DNA of 64,000 bases, taken from contig OZ037766.1 in the NCBI GenBank assembly GCA_964035545.1, forward strand, positions 17,759,581 through 17,823,580. Direction: 5' to 3'. The notes under the pieces were generated by a model. It did not search any database. It saw only the letters and a program-made list of their open reading frames with translations, and had not been told where the DNA came from. This DNA is from Bugula neritina (taxonomy: Eukaryota > Bryozoa > Gymnolaemata > Cheilostomatida > Bugulidae). Positions 35,080-48,600 of the stretch are shown piece after piece; the stretch's first letter is position 1; each line of letters begins with the position of its first letter. The translations under genes were made by a program, and so were the position numbers.

Positions 35080-35654
35080 GAATATTGACGAATTTAAATT
35101 TTTACATCAAGAAAATCAACATGCTAAACAGAAAGTAAATCATCATTTAAAAACAAGGAGAAAGCAAATCAAACAGAAAGTTTAGCAAATACATTTGGCA
35201 ACTAACTAACAAAAACATTAAACACAACATAAGTTGGAAAATATTTAGAAAAGCAAAACCATACAACACATTTATCAAAAGGTGTAATTTATGCCTATGG
35301 GAATGTTTTTTTATTTTATACATACCCAACATGTGTACTTTAAACAAACAAAACGAACTCTTATCAACCTGCCCACACTCAAAAAAATTCTTGCTGTGCA
35401 ACCATAAAACCTAGAAACTCTGTATTTATATTTTATGTAGCCTACTATAGTAAACAACATCCAAATACCCACAGAGTATAGTCACCCAACAACAACTTCA
35501 TCTGCTATAAATTGTGTTTTTACATTATGTTTTTCATATATATAATAACACTTACAAACCTATATAGCAACAAAGCCACTGCTATGTTTGCATTACGTTT
35601 TACGTTTTGTTTAGCATGTTGATTTTCTTAATGTAAAAATTTAAATTCGTCAAT

Positions 35655-35703
35655 ATTGTGCCTGATGAGTGCTGAAGAGACATGAAACTACTAGCAGCAC
35701 AAT
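35655..35703 (+). ncRNA. Hammerhead ribozyme motif, type I, nearly complete core
   Basis: Stem I is ATTGTGC (35655-35661) paired with GCACAAT (35697-35703), seven perfect pairs. The core has CTGATGA, then a weak stem II with loop, GAAAC, a very short stem III with loop TACTA, and GCA where GUH is expected. The U16.1 to C change and a mismatch in stem II suggest low or no activity. The 49-nt layout is that of the compact hammerheads known from Penelope-like elements. Confidence 0.6.
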
Positions 35704-35735
35704 AAGATAACATCTAATTAAATTGCTCTTTTTCT

Positions 35736-35740
<5 letters not shown>

Positions 35741-35782
<42 letters not shown>
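35741..35782. repeat. (TA)n microsatellite
   Basis: A TA run at the right end of the Penelope-like fragment. Confidence 0.95.
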
Positions 35783-35785
<3 letters not shown>

Positions 35786-35789
35786 AGCC

Positions 35790-35940
35790 AGCAATTCATT
35801 AATGAATATGTATAGAAACAAAATTTTGGTTTTGTCACTTTATTAAATAAAGCAAACTGATATTTCGGGCATGACTGTGCCCATCTGCAGAGTAACAACG
35901 TTGCGTTAAACTGTATATGGTGACTTATATCAACGATCAA
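35790..35940 (-). other. Possible second retroelement 3' remnant with GGGCA/TGCCC hairpin
   Basis: On the minus strand it reads CTGCAGATGGGCACAGTCAT followed by GCCCGAAATATCA. This is a hairpin with stem GGGC/GCCC, preceded by a CUGAUGA-like and followed by a GAAA-like box. Penelope-like 3' regions often show a similar CTGATGATGG...GAAAC pattern. The match is loose and no coding part is attached. Confidence 0.3.
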
Positions 35941-36634
35941 CTTTTAGGCTCCTTCAATTTGATGTTTTATGCAAATTGTTACAAAAACTTATTTTGAGCA
36001 ATTATCAGCTTGTTTCATGATCATAATATATGCTTAAAAGTTTGTTTGTGTGAAGTTTTACATCTATACATAGTAAAGGTAAAACATCAAAGTATTTTGG
36101 AATGTATGCGTGTGTTAAATGTTATTAGTTTAATATGCATGACTTTAGATTAGCCTTATGTTTTACATCGCTCAAACTAAGTTATCAAAATAATAACTTA
36201 TTAATCTTTAAATTACTTCCGGTTGGTAACTTTGGTTTCACTGTGCATTGGTTAATTCCTTTTAATATAGTATGTGATGACAAAAGCAAGCAATCTCAAT
36301 TTTAAACTACTATGTAAATGTCATCTGAAAAGTTATTTTATTAAGATTCAAATTTTGATTTGGAAAGCTTCATTGTGTTTTATAGAAGTATTTAATTTTA
36401 TCTTTACTTACGTAAATAAAATTACATAATTGCTTGTTTGCTCATGTCTAACAACTTTGTATGCAACTTTTTAAGTGCCAAATAGTCATTCCATAGGCAT
36501 GTTATCATTTTCAACAAGTGATAAGGCTTGATAGTAGTCATATCAACTAATGACTTTGTCAACTAAACACTTCAGTTTCACATATTTCTTTCTTTTTCTT
36601 GCTCCCTGTTGATGCATTAACTACATTTGACAGC
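35941..36634. other. Upstream region of the MAM/ShKT membrane protein gene
   Basis: AT-rich sequence before the first coding exon. I see no clear TATA or initiator that stands out, and no other gene. Confidence 0.35.
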
Positions 36635-39600
36635 ATGCATACTTCCACGATTTGTTTTTCTGTCGCTATTTTGTGGATAGGAGGTAAGTTCTTTCAAATT
36701 AATGTTCAAATTGTTATCAATTTTAGAAAGACATACTTTTTGTGTTTTTGATTTTCTATGTCAATAGGTTTTTGACCAGCAACCAAAATTTATAGATTTC
36801 CATCGCATTAATAAACAAGTTCACACATAATTCTATAAAACTATTGTAATGCACTTTTCATTGATTAGTAATGGTAATTGAAAAAAGATCTAGTATAAAT
36901 TGCATAATTGTACGTTTTATTATTTTGATAAATAATGTAAAAAAGTAGGCTTCTGCACATTGATAATAAGAATTTTACAGTTTTGCTTTAAGCAAAAAAC
37001 CAGTTTTAACCGAGAGACTCATTTAGCCAATAAGATCTTATGTGATATTTAGGATTTTTCAGAGTTTCTCATTTTGAAATAAATACTTAGCATATTACGA
37101 GCTCATATCAATGCATGTCCACTATTGCAATTAACAAAAATGTTTAGCTCTACTGTATGCAACATATTTTATAGTATATGCAACTTTAAGGTGAGTTACC
37201 AGAAAAGGTATAATTCAAAGGTAAAACTTGCAGCTGTGTTTAAAAGGTTTTGTTAGTGCTTTGAGCATCTTTCAATAAGTTTTGATAATATAGATGAAGT
37301 ATCATGTTGTAGGAAGCTGGGCAGTCAGTATTTATGACTGTGATTTTGAAACCAGTTTTTGCAACTGGACACCACACAGCTCATATTGGAATTTTGAGTG
37401 GAAACGAAGACAAGGGGGTACGCCATCACGTGCAACTGGACCTGCAACAGATGCTTCAGGCCAACAAGCTGGTAAATTTTGTTTTCAAAAGCTGAGTATT
37501 GCAGTTAAAACATTTATATCACACTGTATGTCTGTAATTGTGCATATACCAAAGTTCTACCAAACGCTTTCTGATCATTGCAAAATTTATAAAATGCAAA
37601 ATCTAGCTATTAAGTTTTTCTTATTGCCCTTAAATATTTTGTTTCTCAATCTATATTTTCTCGCTGGAATTTAGGCTGACTGAACTTATATCATCATTTA
37701 TGTTGTTTTCAGATTCATTTCTTTTTTATTTCCTAAACATCTATAAAATTATATTCTTATGCCATATTAATTTTTGATCAGCTACAGTATTGAACATCTT
37801 AACTTTGTCTATTTATGCATATTCTGTAGGTCATTTCGTCAATGTGGCCATTTTAAAGGAGAAGACCGAGGCAAAAATGTCACTAACTTCTCCATCAATG
37901 GCTAGTTCAACAGTGAGCTCTAATTGCCAGCTTCATTTCTCCTATAGCATTTTTACAGGATATCCAAGTGCGTATTAAAATTGAAAATGATATTGTGATG
38001 TAACCCAATTTTGCAGTTTAGCTTAATAAATAACAGGATTGTGATGTAAATTGAAATGAATTAAATGTCTTGCAATAGAAGCTCTCACTAGCTATAAGCA
38101 TTAGTGATTGCATAAGTGCTTAGCATGTCTAAATGTATTTTCCAGGAAGTGTGTATAGATTACAAATATAATGTATAGTTGTAGTATCCTGAGAATATAC
38201 ACCGCACTGTTACCAGTATAATTATAAATAAACTTGCAATATTAATTTACTCTAGAGATATTATTATAGCTAAAAAACAAAAATACATAACCGAAATGTT
38301 GTACTTGAAAAAATTTGCAGTATATTATTTAATACAAATAGCTGTTATTTAAGCTAACTGCTAGTGCTTGGTAATTAATCTTTTTTACACATTTCTTTTG
38401 CTACCTCAGTTGTTGTACCATAATAAAATAAGAAAACAATTGCTGAAAGGCAAATATCTTTTTTGAATACAGGGTTTTGCATTAATCAGAAGGGAGACTC
38501 AATATGTCAACGGTTGAACACACCTCAAAACCGAGCTACCATGTGTGTTCCTGGTCATCAGTTTTACCAATACATGAAGACGAACTGCGCTAAAGTTTGT
38601 AGCATCCAATGCTGTAAGTGTTGCTATAATTTATATAAGTATTTTCAAACATCTTAATTGTTGTAAAATCAGAATAATTATGGTAGTCTCAGTACAAATT
38701 TTTATTTAAAGTAATTATTTCAACTACTTTTTTCCACAAATTTAGTATACTTTCTATAATGAGCACAATAAAATGATTGCATTTGAAATAGCTGTGTCAT
38801 TGTATGTCACATGCAAAACATTTCATGAGGGAAACATGTGACATCATTGTTATAATTCTTAATCATGATGTAATTCTGTATATAGCATGGTTTAGGCAAT
38901 GGGTCTGAGGTAAACATGCAGACAAAATTTTAAATGCAAAAAGAAAAATTTGCTTATGTAACCATGGTTACTATGTTACAAAGGTTATTGTCTCAAGAAA
39001 TTGCAATATTTAATTGGAAGCAATATTTCAATATTTTATCAGCAATCAAAAGTGTTTTAAATTGGCCAAAAATTGTCAAAAAATTGTAACCTACATTATT
39101 CAAAATTAAAATATTTGTTATTTCTATAAATTTGAAAGAAAAAATGGTGGAGGATGTTTAGATGGACAAAATATAATTGCAATACCACCCCCCCCCCCTC
39201 TTTCTTCTGCTTACCAAAAAAAGATAATCTTTTTCAGCATGTCAGTTGAGTTGTGATGCAGAGTAATGTATGGAATACTAAAATTGTATATATAAGATTA
39301 GTGAAAGTGTAAAAGTACAAGTATAAAGCAGTTTTAAAATAATCCAAGTGCTGGAATTGAACATGATATATATTTATAAATAATAAACAACTTTAATAGG
39401 TCTTTGAACTTCGGTATGTGTATTTTTTATTCAACTACCTCAAAGTCACAATGATACTATCTAACCAATGAGTTGGTCTAATGAGAGCAAGTTGAAAGCA
39501 TACAATGAAAGTCTGAAAGATGATTTTTTACTTATATGTTTAAACTTTAAATGCTAGGTTATGAAATTATACTTTATCTTATCATATATGTTTCCAGCTA

Positions 39601-42600
39601 AGTTAAAGGTCAAGGTTGATGGGCCCAAAGGCAGAGAGGAGTTTGCCATCAATGTTGTCAACAGTCAAACATGGACTGATGAAATAGTCACAATTCCTGA
39701 CAAGTATACAGGGCAGAGTATGGAGGTAAGTGTAATTGCTAGCAGCTTAATGGTTGCCCTATATTTTCAATCTTTAGATACCTTCATTTCTGAATGCAGT
39801 TGAGATTAGATAATTCAAATTTTAATTTTGATTTTCCTGAGTTGTAATTACAATTTAAAAAACAAATAAGATAGTTTGATAGTTATACTTATGTTATATA
39901 TTTTAAAATATGCAAGCTGCGCTCATTTTTATTTACTCTGTTTTTATTGATACCTAGTAACACAAAATGCAACAATTAATTAATTAATGGTAATTTGCAC
40001 TTTCAAGCTTATCATAATGGTACAAATTGCATGGTCGAGCCTTATGGTCAGCGTGTTTGATGGAGACAACAAAAGTTTAATCCACCATGAAATAATTTGG
40101 CTTCAGATTAACTGCAGGATAATGTTTGACAAAAATATTATTTTATAAAAACATTAAATCTGTCTATGTTGCAGAAATTCGATTATATAACTTTATAGTT
40201 TAATCTTTTTTAGATCACTATAGAGGCCCTCACTAGCTGGGATATATACTCGTATATTGCTGTAGATAACATCTACTTCACTGGCTGTAGTGAGTGCATA
40301 CAAAAATTATAGCTATAACTAAATGAAAGAACAAGTAATATAGTAACACAATTTATGCGGTTTAATTTGTAGTGAGACTTTGTAACATAATTTGAAAACT
40401 ATTGAGAGAGCTCTTCTTTGATCGCTATTTTAATAACTTTGATAACTTTGCTTTTTTTTGTCAGAGTTAGAAAATGTTCACATGACTCGAAAGTTTGTCA
40501 GCCATATCCAAATATAAACAAGAGTGCATGAGTAGAAGATTGAAAAAAATTGCCTTTTTCAGAGAGCAGCATTAGCAATTTTTACTTATGTGCTTGAATC
40601 ATTTTTATTTAGGTTTCTTTATAAAATGGTTTAATAAGTTTTTATACATCTACATTTCAAGAGTATTACCAAAATTAAACGTATATTAAATATAATTATT
40701 CTAATTCTTGATTAATTCTAGGGTTTTTAAGTGGAGTTTAGTAGCTGCTGAACTTTGCCTATTGACCCAAACATTGTTAACTTATAGGTTTACAATTAGG
40801 TATAACTTGAAAACTAAGTAAATTGTAAAGCGTGGATGTATGTAAATAAAGCCTAGTGACGCAGGATAAAACTGGGGAGATTCAGTGAGCTGAGTTAACT
40901 ACACTCAAACCTAAGGCATTTCATCCTTGCTGCACTCATTGTTTTTTGTTATTACAGCTATAATTATAATTTTTATAGCTGGTCTTTAATTGGCAAAAGT
41001 TTTCTTATTAAGTTATGCTATCATAATTACATTTTTAAGTTAAGGAGTACTTACTGTGTAAAAATTACTTTCATTAAAAAGCAATCTCAAGCAATATCTA
41101 ATAATAAATAAAAGTGAGCATTAAGGTGAATTGCTGTGTTTCTGACGAAAACACTGAGATTTTAGCTGGCACACATTTTTAAAAGAAACTGGTGACATTA
41201 ATTAAAATTTGCATTAATCACTAGGTTTTTAGCACCGGTAGACTCTGTCTAAGCACACAGTTAGTGAAGAAGTATTAAACAGAATTGCTTGTAAGCATGA
41301 AGTGTTATGGTGAAGGCTGAAATTGAACACAGAATTTTCTTAATAAAAATTAATCTGCTAAAAATATAAGAACTTTAATTTGAGTCTCTTTATTAACTGT
41401 CCTCTGTTTTTGTGTGATTTGTTTTATAACGCCCATTGAGCAGCTTTAAGTCTTGAACTACCAATTAATAAAACACAAGTTTCTGAACACAGTGATTAAA
41501 TGAACAAGTTCATGCATGAACTGCTTGCAGCATAATTTATATCTGTAATCTGCAAAAATCTGCAATATTAGCATATATTTCTTATTTGTGAATTTGTGGA
41601 AGTTAATTATAACACATTTATAACCTCTTTTATTTTCAAACACATCTAATCTAAATTACTATATGTTTTTAGATTTTCCAGATCCTAGTCAAACTACAAC
41701 TACACAGCCAACCACAACCCTGGCACTAACAACATCTACTGCAACACTAACCACAACTTCATCTACAGTTCCATTGAGTTTTATCAAACCAGGTAAAACT
41801 ACGTTATTTAAAAGTGCACAGCATAAATTAAAGTGATAATTGCAAATTTGCCTATTTCAGTAAGAGAATTTCGTGCGTAATGCGTAAATAAAGAATAGGC
41901 AGTCTATTCAAGTAATACTTACTATCATAGCTACTGTGTTTCAGTTTTTTAAATCAATATTGAATAGTAAATGAAGTGAGTCTTGAGCGGCATTTGTGGT
42001 AATTTAATTTCTGTTAAATTTTTGAAGTTAAGGGTTCAATTTTTTTCAAGTATAGTTCACTAGACCGTCCCATAAACTTTTCTCATTTATCTATAACTTT
42101 CTGAATTATTTGGCTAGTCAAACTTGTGTAGAGCACAGTGTATAACATAGTCACAATACTTCAAATATATTACATACTTTTTTGAATGGTCAATTGTCAA
42201 AGAAAAATAGTTTTAATAGCAAAAGTTAATTGAAAGGGAGCATGGGACATGACGTTGCCATTCATTGACTACTCTGTTTTCTGTTTCAGTATTCCGTGCA
42301 TAAATACTTGACTCAAATTTTTCCTACCTTGGATCTTTGGCCTAAAACAAAAAATAGTTTTTTTTTACAGATATGTATGATTGCGACTTTGAGCAGGGCT
42401 CTCTCTGTGGTTGGACAAGCCATTCATACTATTGGGACTGGGTTATTGGTAGCCAAGGAAGTTTAGCATTAGGAACTGGACCCTCTGTTGATGCTTCTGG
42501 TTCATCATCTGGTAAAACTTTCAACTCACTTAAATACTGCAGTACTGCGCACCACGTATAGATACTGCCTGAAATATAAATATTATTGGTATTTGGTATT

Positions 42601-45600
42601 TTAGGAAGTTTTGCTTTCATGTCTGTTACACAAAGAGGGAAAACAGAGCAAGCCACTCTCACATCTCCAATAATAAACCAGTTCACTTCCAGTTCAAATT
42701 GTCACCTTACCTTTAAGTACAGTACTTATTCTCCTACTTTCTGTAAGTCTACCATAACTTCGTTTCGGCATATGTAAAAATTGTAGTTTACCACTCAAAG
42801 GTGTTTCAAGAGCAAAATACTTTAGAGCGTGCACTATATAATCTCAAAAACCTAATTATTTGCGTTTAATGATATATCTGGAATTTTACTGCATAACCAT
42901 GACTATACCTATTTATATACTGATTAGCCTAATGCACCAGAGAAATATAAAGCGGATTAAGTTTTTAGCTTATATTTGCCTTATTTGCTATTTATCAATT
43001 CCAGATGCACATTTTACATTAAAAACTGATTTTAGAATAAAAAGCTTTATACTATATAATTGTTTCTCTATATTCATATTCAACGGATGCACGTTTGTTT
43101 AGTGAATTGCAAGAATGATCAGGGTGATTCAGCATGTAAAGCGTGGGAACAGACTCGAGAGACTACCTGTGTAAATTTTGCAAGTTACATGAAAAGAAAC
43201 TGCGCCAAAGTGTGTGGCTTTAATTGCCGTAAGTAGTACAACTTAATGGAAACCCCTTACATTAGAATAGTTTAGATTAATAATTACATTAAAAAAATTC
43301 TACTTTTGTTGCTAGCACAGATATTTCAAATATTTTAAGACTTGATTATCTAGTTGCAAATAGTTGTCATAGATGTAAAATAGGTAGCATAATTTTAGTC
43401 TAAATGTGCTGTCCACAACAATGCAAAACAGTATGTAGTCTTGTTTTAGATCATGACTTAAAATTCCTGAAACCGGTTTCATAGTACCTTTTATAATACT
43501 GAACAAATGTTATATTGTAACCATGAACAATTTGAAAATAGAAAGAAAACTTAAATGACATGGCAGAAAATTTTATAAAAAGCTTAAATTTGTTGATAGA
43601 TTACTTTAATACAGATTTACAAATTCTATAAAAATATTTCATCAAATGTGCCTCATTATAACCAATTTTTATAATAGTAACACACTAATAATGAAATAAA
43701 TTTCTAATATTCAAAATATGCATTAGCTTGCTATCAGCTACATGCAGTTATATTACTCAAAATTATTTTTAAATTATAGAAAATTTTAAAGTGTATGTAA
43801 CAAGTGACCTGCACAATCTTGGTAAACATGAGTTTCATGTGCCAGCACCAGGTGATGACAAATGGTACCCTGCTGATATCGATATAAGCATTTACACTCA
43901 AAAAGATTTTCAGGTATATTCACTATGTCTATGGCAGTTGCACATATCATACAAACTGTTATTTTTGTGTTCAGTCTACTTTTATGTATAAAAGCTTAGC
44001 ATAACACGACCATTACCTAATGTTTAAGATATCACATAATATATATGCATATGTAAACAACAAATAACTTTAGTTAATGGATGACATACTGCAAACTGAT
44101 TTTCTCACTTTTTAATATAACCCTTTACAAATAACTTTTTTAAACCTTTTGCCTTTTTGTTTAGTAAAATACACATCACAGTAAATAGCATTATTTTAAT
44201 TATATTCAGTTTCAAATTTTCTAAAGCCTATTAAAAATGTTATTGGTACCCAGTAAAACAACTAAAATTATGGAAGGCCAAATATTCAGAAATTCCCTCT
44301 ATCATTAAATCTCAAATGCTCACAATAAAGTATCTAGCCGTTATTTTTCTCATATGTTCGAAACATGCATTCATAAGTCTATAATTTTCTCTTAAGTCTA
44401 GAACTTGGTCTCATACTGTTATTATTCATTCCCATGCCCTCTTCTATGCTCATTGTTCAGTCTTGTAACTCGATTATGTCATCTCAGTACTCATATCATT
44501 TGCTCTGTTATAATCATTATTTACTATCCTATGGCTATTATAACCTCTCATACCCGTATTACAGTACTTGCTCTCACAGGCATTATTAATTCCCTTACCG
44601 TTATTCTGAAGCACCAGCATAATTAATTAATTAATAGTTAGTTAATTAATAGTAATATATCACCTATAATTAATGGTCCTTCCTTTATTTCAGTTAATAC
44701 CTAGTATATACTTCCTCACAAACCATAAAAAAATTTTATAAAGAGTTTTGCTATATACAGCAATTAGTAGTGTTGGGTCTACACAACTCTTTGTCATTTG
44801 ATAAATTCAAACTGACTGATTTAACAGATATGGCTTATCAAATTCAGTGACAATAAGAGACATTATTAAAAAGAAAATTTTTGTATTTTACAGCTTGTGC
44901 TACCTGCTACCAATGAGTTTACGGGATGCAATTTGCAATATGAACTGATAACTGCTGCCTGATTTAGGACTGCTATTATAGGCAGTTAAAAACTATGCAA
45001 AAGCAATTGTTTAATAAAGAATTATTTACTTGCAACCAAAAATAACTCTGGGATAAGCAAAGCACATCATTTTCAACTGTAGACTTACTGTATTATAAAT
45101 GGTCATGAGGAAGATCTAATTAGACAACCTCCAAATGTAGTCCAAATATTTTGAAGGTAAATGTTGCTTTGCTTGAGTAGAGCTGCAAATTGGGTACTTA
45201 TAGTTGGATAGTTTTAAAAGTTTATTAGATTATACTTCATTATCTTTAACAAAATTCACCAAGTAAAAACAGTAGTTTTCAAAAAGTGACTCAAACTGGC
45301 TAAAATGTACAAGATTAAAATTAGGATACTAATTTAGCTGCCACAATTCTGGTACAACCTGCATGCTTATTCACTCTCTTGATAAATGAAGAATAGCTAA
45401 CTAAACAGAGGCATACAACCAACAAATTGATATTAAAATTATTAATAAAAACTATTATACAATGAAGCAGAGCTTAGCCTATTTATCAGTAGCTAGTAAA
45501 CCTATAGACTGGTACATACTGAAATAATGCGACGTGCACACAAATACTGGTGCTTCAGAATAGGGGTACAAGAGCAAGTACTATAATAAGGGCATGGGAA

Positions 45601-48600
45601 GTTATAATAGCCATAAGTCATAGGGTAGTAAATAATGACTCTAAAAAAGCAAATAATAAAGGTATAAGAAAAAAGAATAGAGGTATGTGACTAAATAATG
45701 AGCATGGAAGAGAAAGAAATAAGGGTATGATAATTAACAATAACAGCGTGAGACTAAATAATATACATCAGAGTATGAATGATGTGAGTATGAGAGCAAA
45801 TTATAGACCTATGAAAGAATTTTGTGAGCATATGAATAGGAATAACAGCTAGATATTTTATCGTGAGCATATGAAATACAATAATGAGTAAATTTTTCAC
45901 CATTTGGCATTCTACATAAAGTAGTGTGTAATAACTATTTTTGTATAAAAAAGTACTAGTAACAAAAGATAAGCAGGGGAGAGTGGAGCTAGTTGAGCTA
46001 CAAAGCTATTTGAACCATATGCTTTAAACTTTTTCCTTTAAATCGTTGCACAATTTTACCTCCTTTATTTAAAAGCGCTTTAGGTGAATTACCAAACATA
46101 TGGAAATATATGGAATCAACGTAAAAGTTTTTAGGTGAGTGAGTGTTTTTTACACTTGTTGCGCATAAAATGAGCAAACTAAAATTTCAATTTTTTGTAA
46201 AAAACTGCATAGCTTCTCAAATTTCAATAGCACGATCAAATAAAGTCAGCTGCGCATTTTAAACATAATTTTAAAGCTGAGCAATATGACCTAAAATTGC
46301 AAAAATATCTCATCCAAAATAGATATTGGCTAGAATCTGTAGTGTGACAGTGTGGGGCTAGTAGACTCGCATTGGAAGTGCGGCAAGTTTAACTAGGTAC
46401 AACTTGCCTAACTAATTATTTTCACAATGTTCATTATACTTGTGCAGTTTGACTTCTACATTTAAGTTGATATTTTTCTTTATTACTTTTTTTCTGTCAT
46501 CAATATTTAAATCCAAAGATGCATTTAACATTAGAACAAATGAAAACGTAGGCCAACAGTGTATTTAAACTATTCTGCAAATTTTCTTAGAATGGTGCAA
46601 AATTACATACAGGAAACAAACAAGAGAACAGATAAAGAAAGCATAACTACTGTAATGAATATGGTAAAGCAGTGATGTAAATTATCTGCCATTGTTGAGA
46701 ATTCTCAGGCAGCCCTTTTAAGAAGTTGGTTATGCTCAACAATACCATGTATTTTCTGATGTCGTATGAAAGGATCCACTTCATATCTGCAAAGCTTGTT
46801 TAAATATAAATTACAAAAGACAACTTTCAAAAGCATTCTTACCAGTTTGCTGCTACTGCTTGGCTTTTAAATATTCTTCTGCATCGGCGATCTTTGAGAA
46901 GTTAAATGAGTGTTATTATAGTTTTATGCAGTAAAACTACTAAATTGCTGGTTATGCCTATGTTGTAAAGCTAGAACATACTTTTTGCACGTTTAAGAAA
47001 GAGAACTGGAATTGTAATCCGCGAGAGAATAAACTATATTTACTCTACTTTACAATTACAATTACATCGGGATAAAAGTCAATAACAATTATACAAGCTA
47101 TACATTAGTAATCACATTAGTGACCCTACTTGGCAAGTGTCACTGGGCGTACAAAATGTTTTGCTTTTAAAGAAGAGCTTTATGCTAATTGGCCCTTTAG
47201 GTTTCAGATCGCAGCATAGGCTGCAAAGTGCTTTCACAGCATTTCAGAGTGCTGTCGAGGCTTTAGGAAATTGCCATAATATAAATTGTCCACAATACAA
47301 TGCTGCTTAATGACTAACTCGTGGACTAGGTTTAAAGTAGGATGTGGGGAAGGGGGGTAGCACGACATGTCTCATAGCCATCACATGAAGTCATTTGTTT
47401 ATGCCATTTCAGTTTTTATGTTTTTTATTGGTAATCTTTAATAACTGTTTTTCAGCTTGAAAAACAGTTAAAACATTTTTGACACTGGTTCAACTTGCTC
47501 ATTGGGGGGGGGGGGAGAAATTCATTGTACCAACAAAGTTACGGGCAACAATTTGGCTATCTTAATGAGTGAAGCTTTTATGCATTTTGTTTGAAAAAAA
47601 CAGCAATATGTGACCATCTTTCAAAACCTATGTGTTAAAAAGTGCAATTTTTGGTTCAACTAGAGCTCCATCATCACCTATATTATTTTTTAAAAATATA
47701 ATGAAAATAAAAACACATGCCATTATTAAAATTTTATGTGGTGAGTGTAGCTTGACACTATTTCTATATACAGGTGGTATTTGAAGGAATTAGCGGATTA
47801 GACATACACTCATATATTGCTGTTGATAACATAAGGTTTGTCGGGTGTGGTAAGTATACTGCTCTTTTCTCTTAGAATGAGAGTATTTATAACTTTTTTA
47901 TTTTATTACCTTCTAATTATAAAAGTGATTTCCCTACATTTCTTTACTTTTGCACTTTTCAAGTCTATGTAAAATTAAAGACAGTAACATGAACATCTTG
48001 CTAAGTATTAACTACCTGGTGTCAACGGCATACAATCTGCTATAAAAATTATAAAACCAGTAACAGGATCAACGAAATTGTTTAGGTTGCACAAGAAAGT
48101 TTACTCATTAGTCTAGGAGCAATCTCCAAAAAGGGCCCCTTTTTATCATTGTAGTTAACTGTGATTGGGCAGGACCTCTACCACATAGTAGGGTCCAACA
48201 AACTTGGGATGAGTTTTAGCCGACTGTCTGCGATGCCTACAATGACTGACCATCTAAACCCAGTCCCCTACTAAAGGGTGGGGGGTTCCTTAGAGTTTTC
48301 TGCCCACACCTTCTACTGATTTTCTTGTAGAATTTCATGAGTCATTTGTATTCCGTTGATCAGTTTCTTTACGTACTCATGTACAAGGGCCTCGTAGGCC
48401 GGAACATTGTATACCAGGTGCTCTGGAAGCCAGGTCTGGAAGCCAAGTCTCGAAGCCGAGCATCAGGAGGTTCGGGGTCTCTTGAGTAATGAAGTGCGGT
48501 GTGCTGTAGTATGCCCACATGATTTGTGGCAGCACCCATTCTATTCCTCCTGACCCTGTCTAGGAGAAGGCTTCTCAGGGCATCACCCAACAATCTGTTG

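Larger units (their letters stand above)
34918..35745. mobile_element. Penelope-like element fragment with inverted ends
   Basis: Left part 34918-35133 is the element's 3' region in minus orientation; right part 35607-35745 is the same region in plus orientation. Both carry the ATTTAAATTTTTAC / GTAAAAATTTAAAT block, a hammerhead-like motif and GCAATTTAATT. Between them, about 35142-35411 (+) encodes the end of a Penelope GIY-YIG endonuclease with a one-base frame error (HLATN, MPMGMFF, then TLKKILAVQP in shifted frames). It matches 58939-59250 of the longer copy downstream. Both ends abut (TA)n. It is a dead fragment. Confidence 0.75.

Noticed and set aside
38473-38613. ShKT exon as a venom toxin gene
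   Set aside because: It is one in-frame exon of a membrane protein with MAM domains and a membrane helix; ShKT modules are common in non-toxin animal proteins.
44405-44626. 73-codon hydrophobic frame resembling a membrane protein
   Set aside because: It lies within one arm of an inverted repeat and has no splice or homology support.
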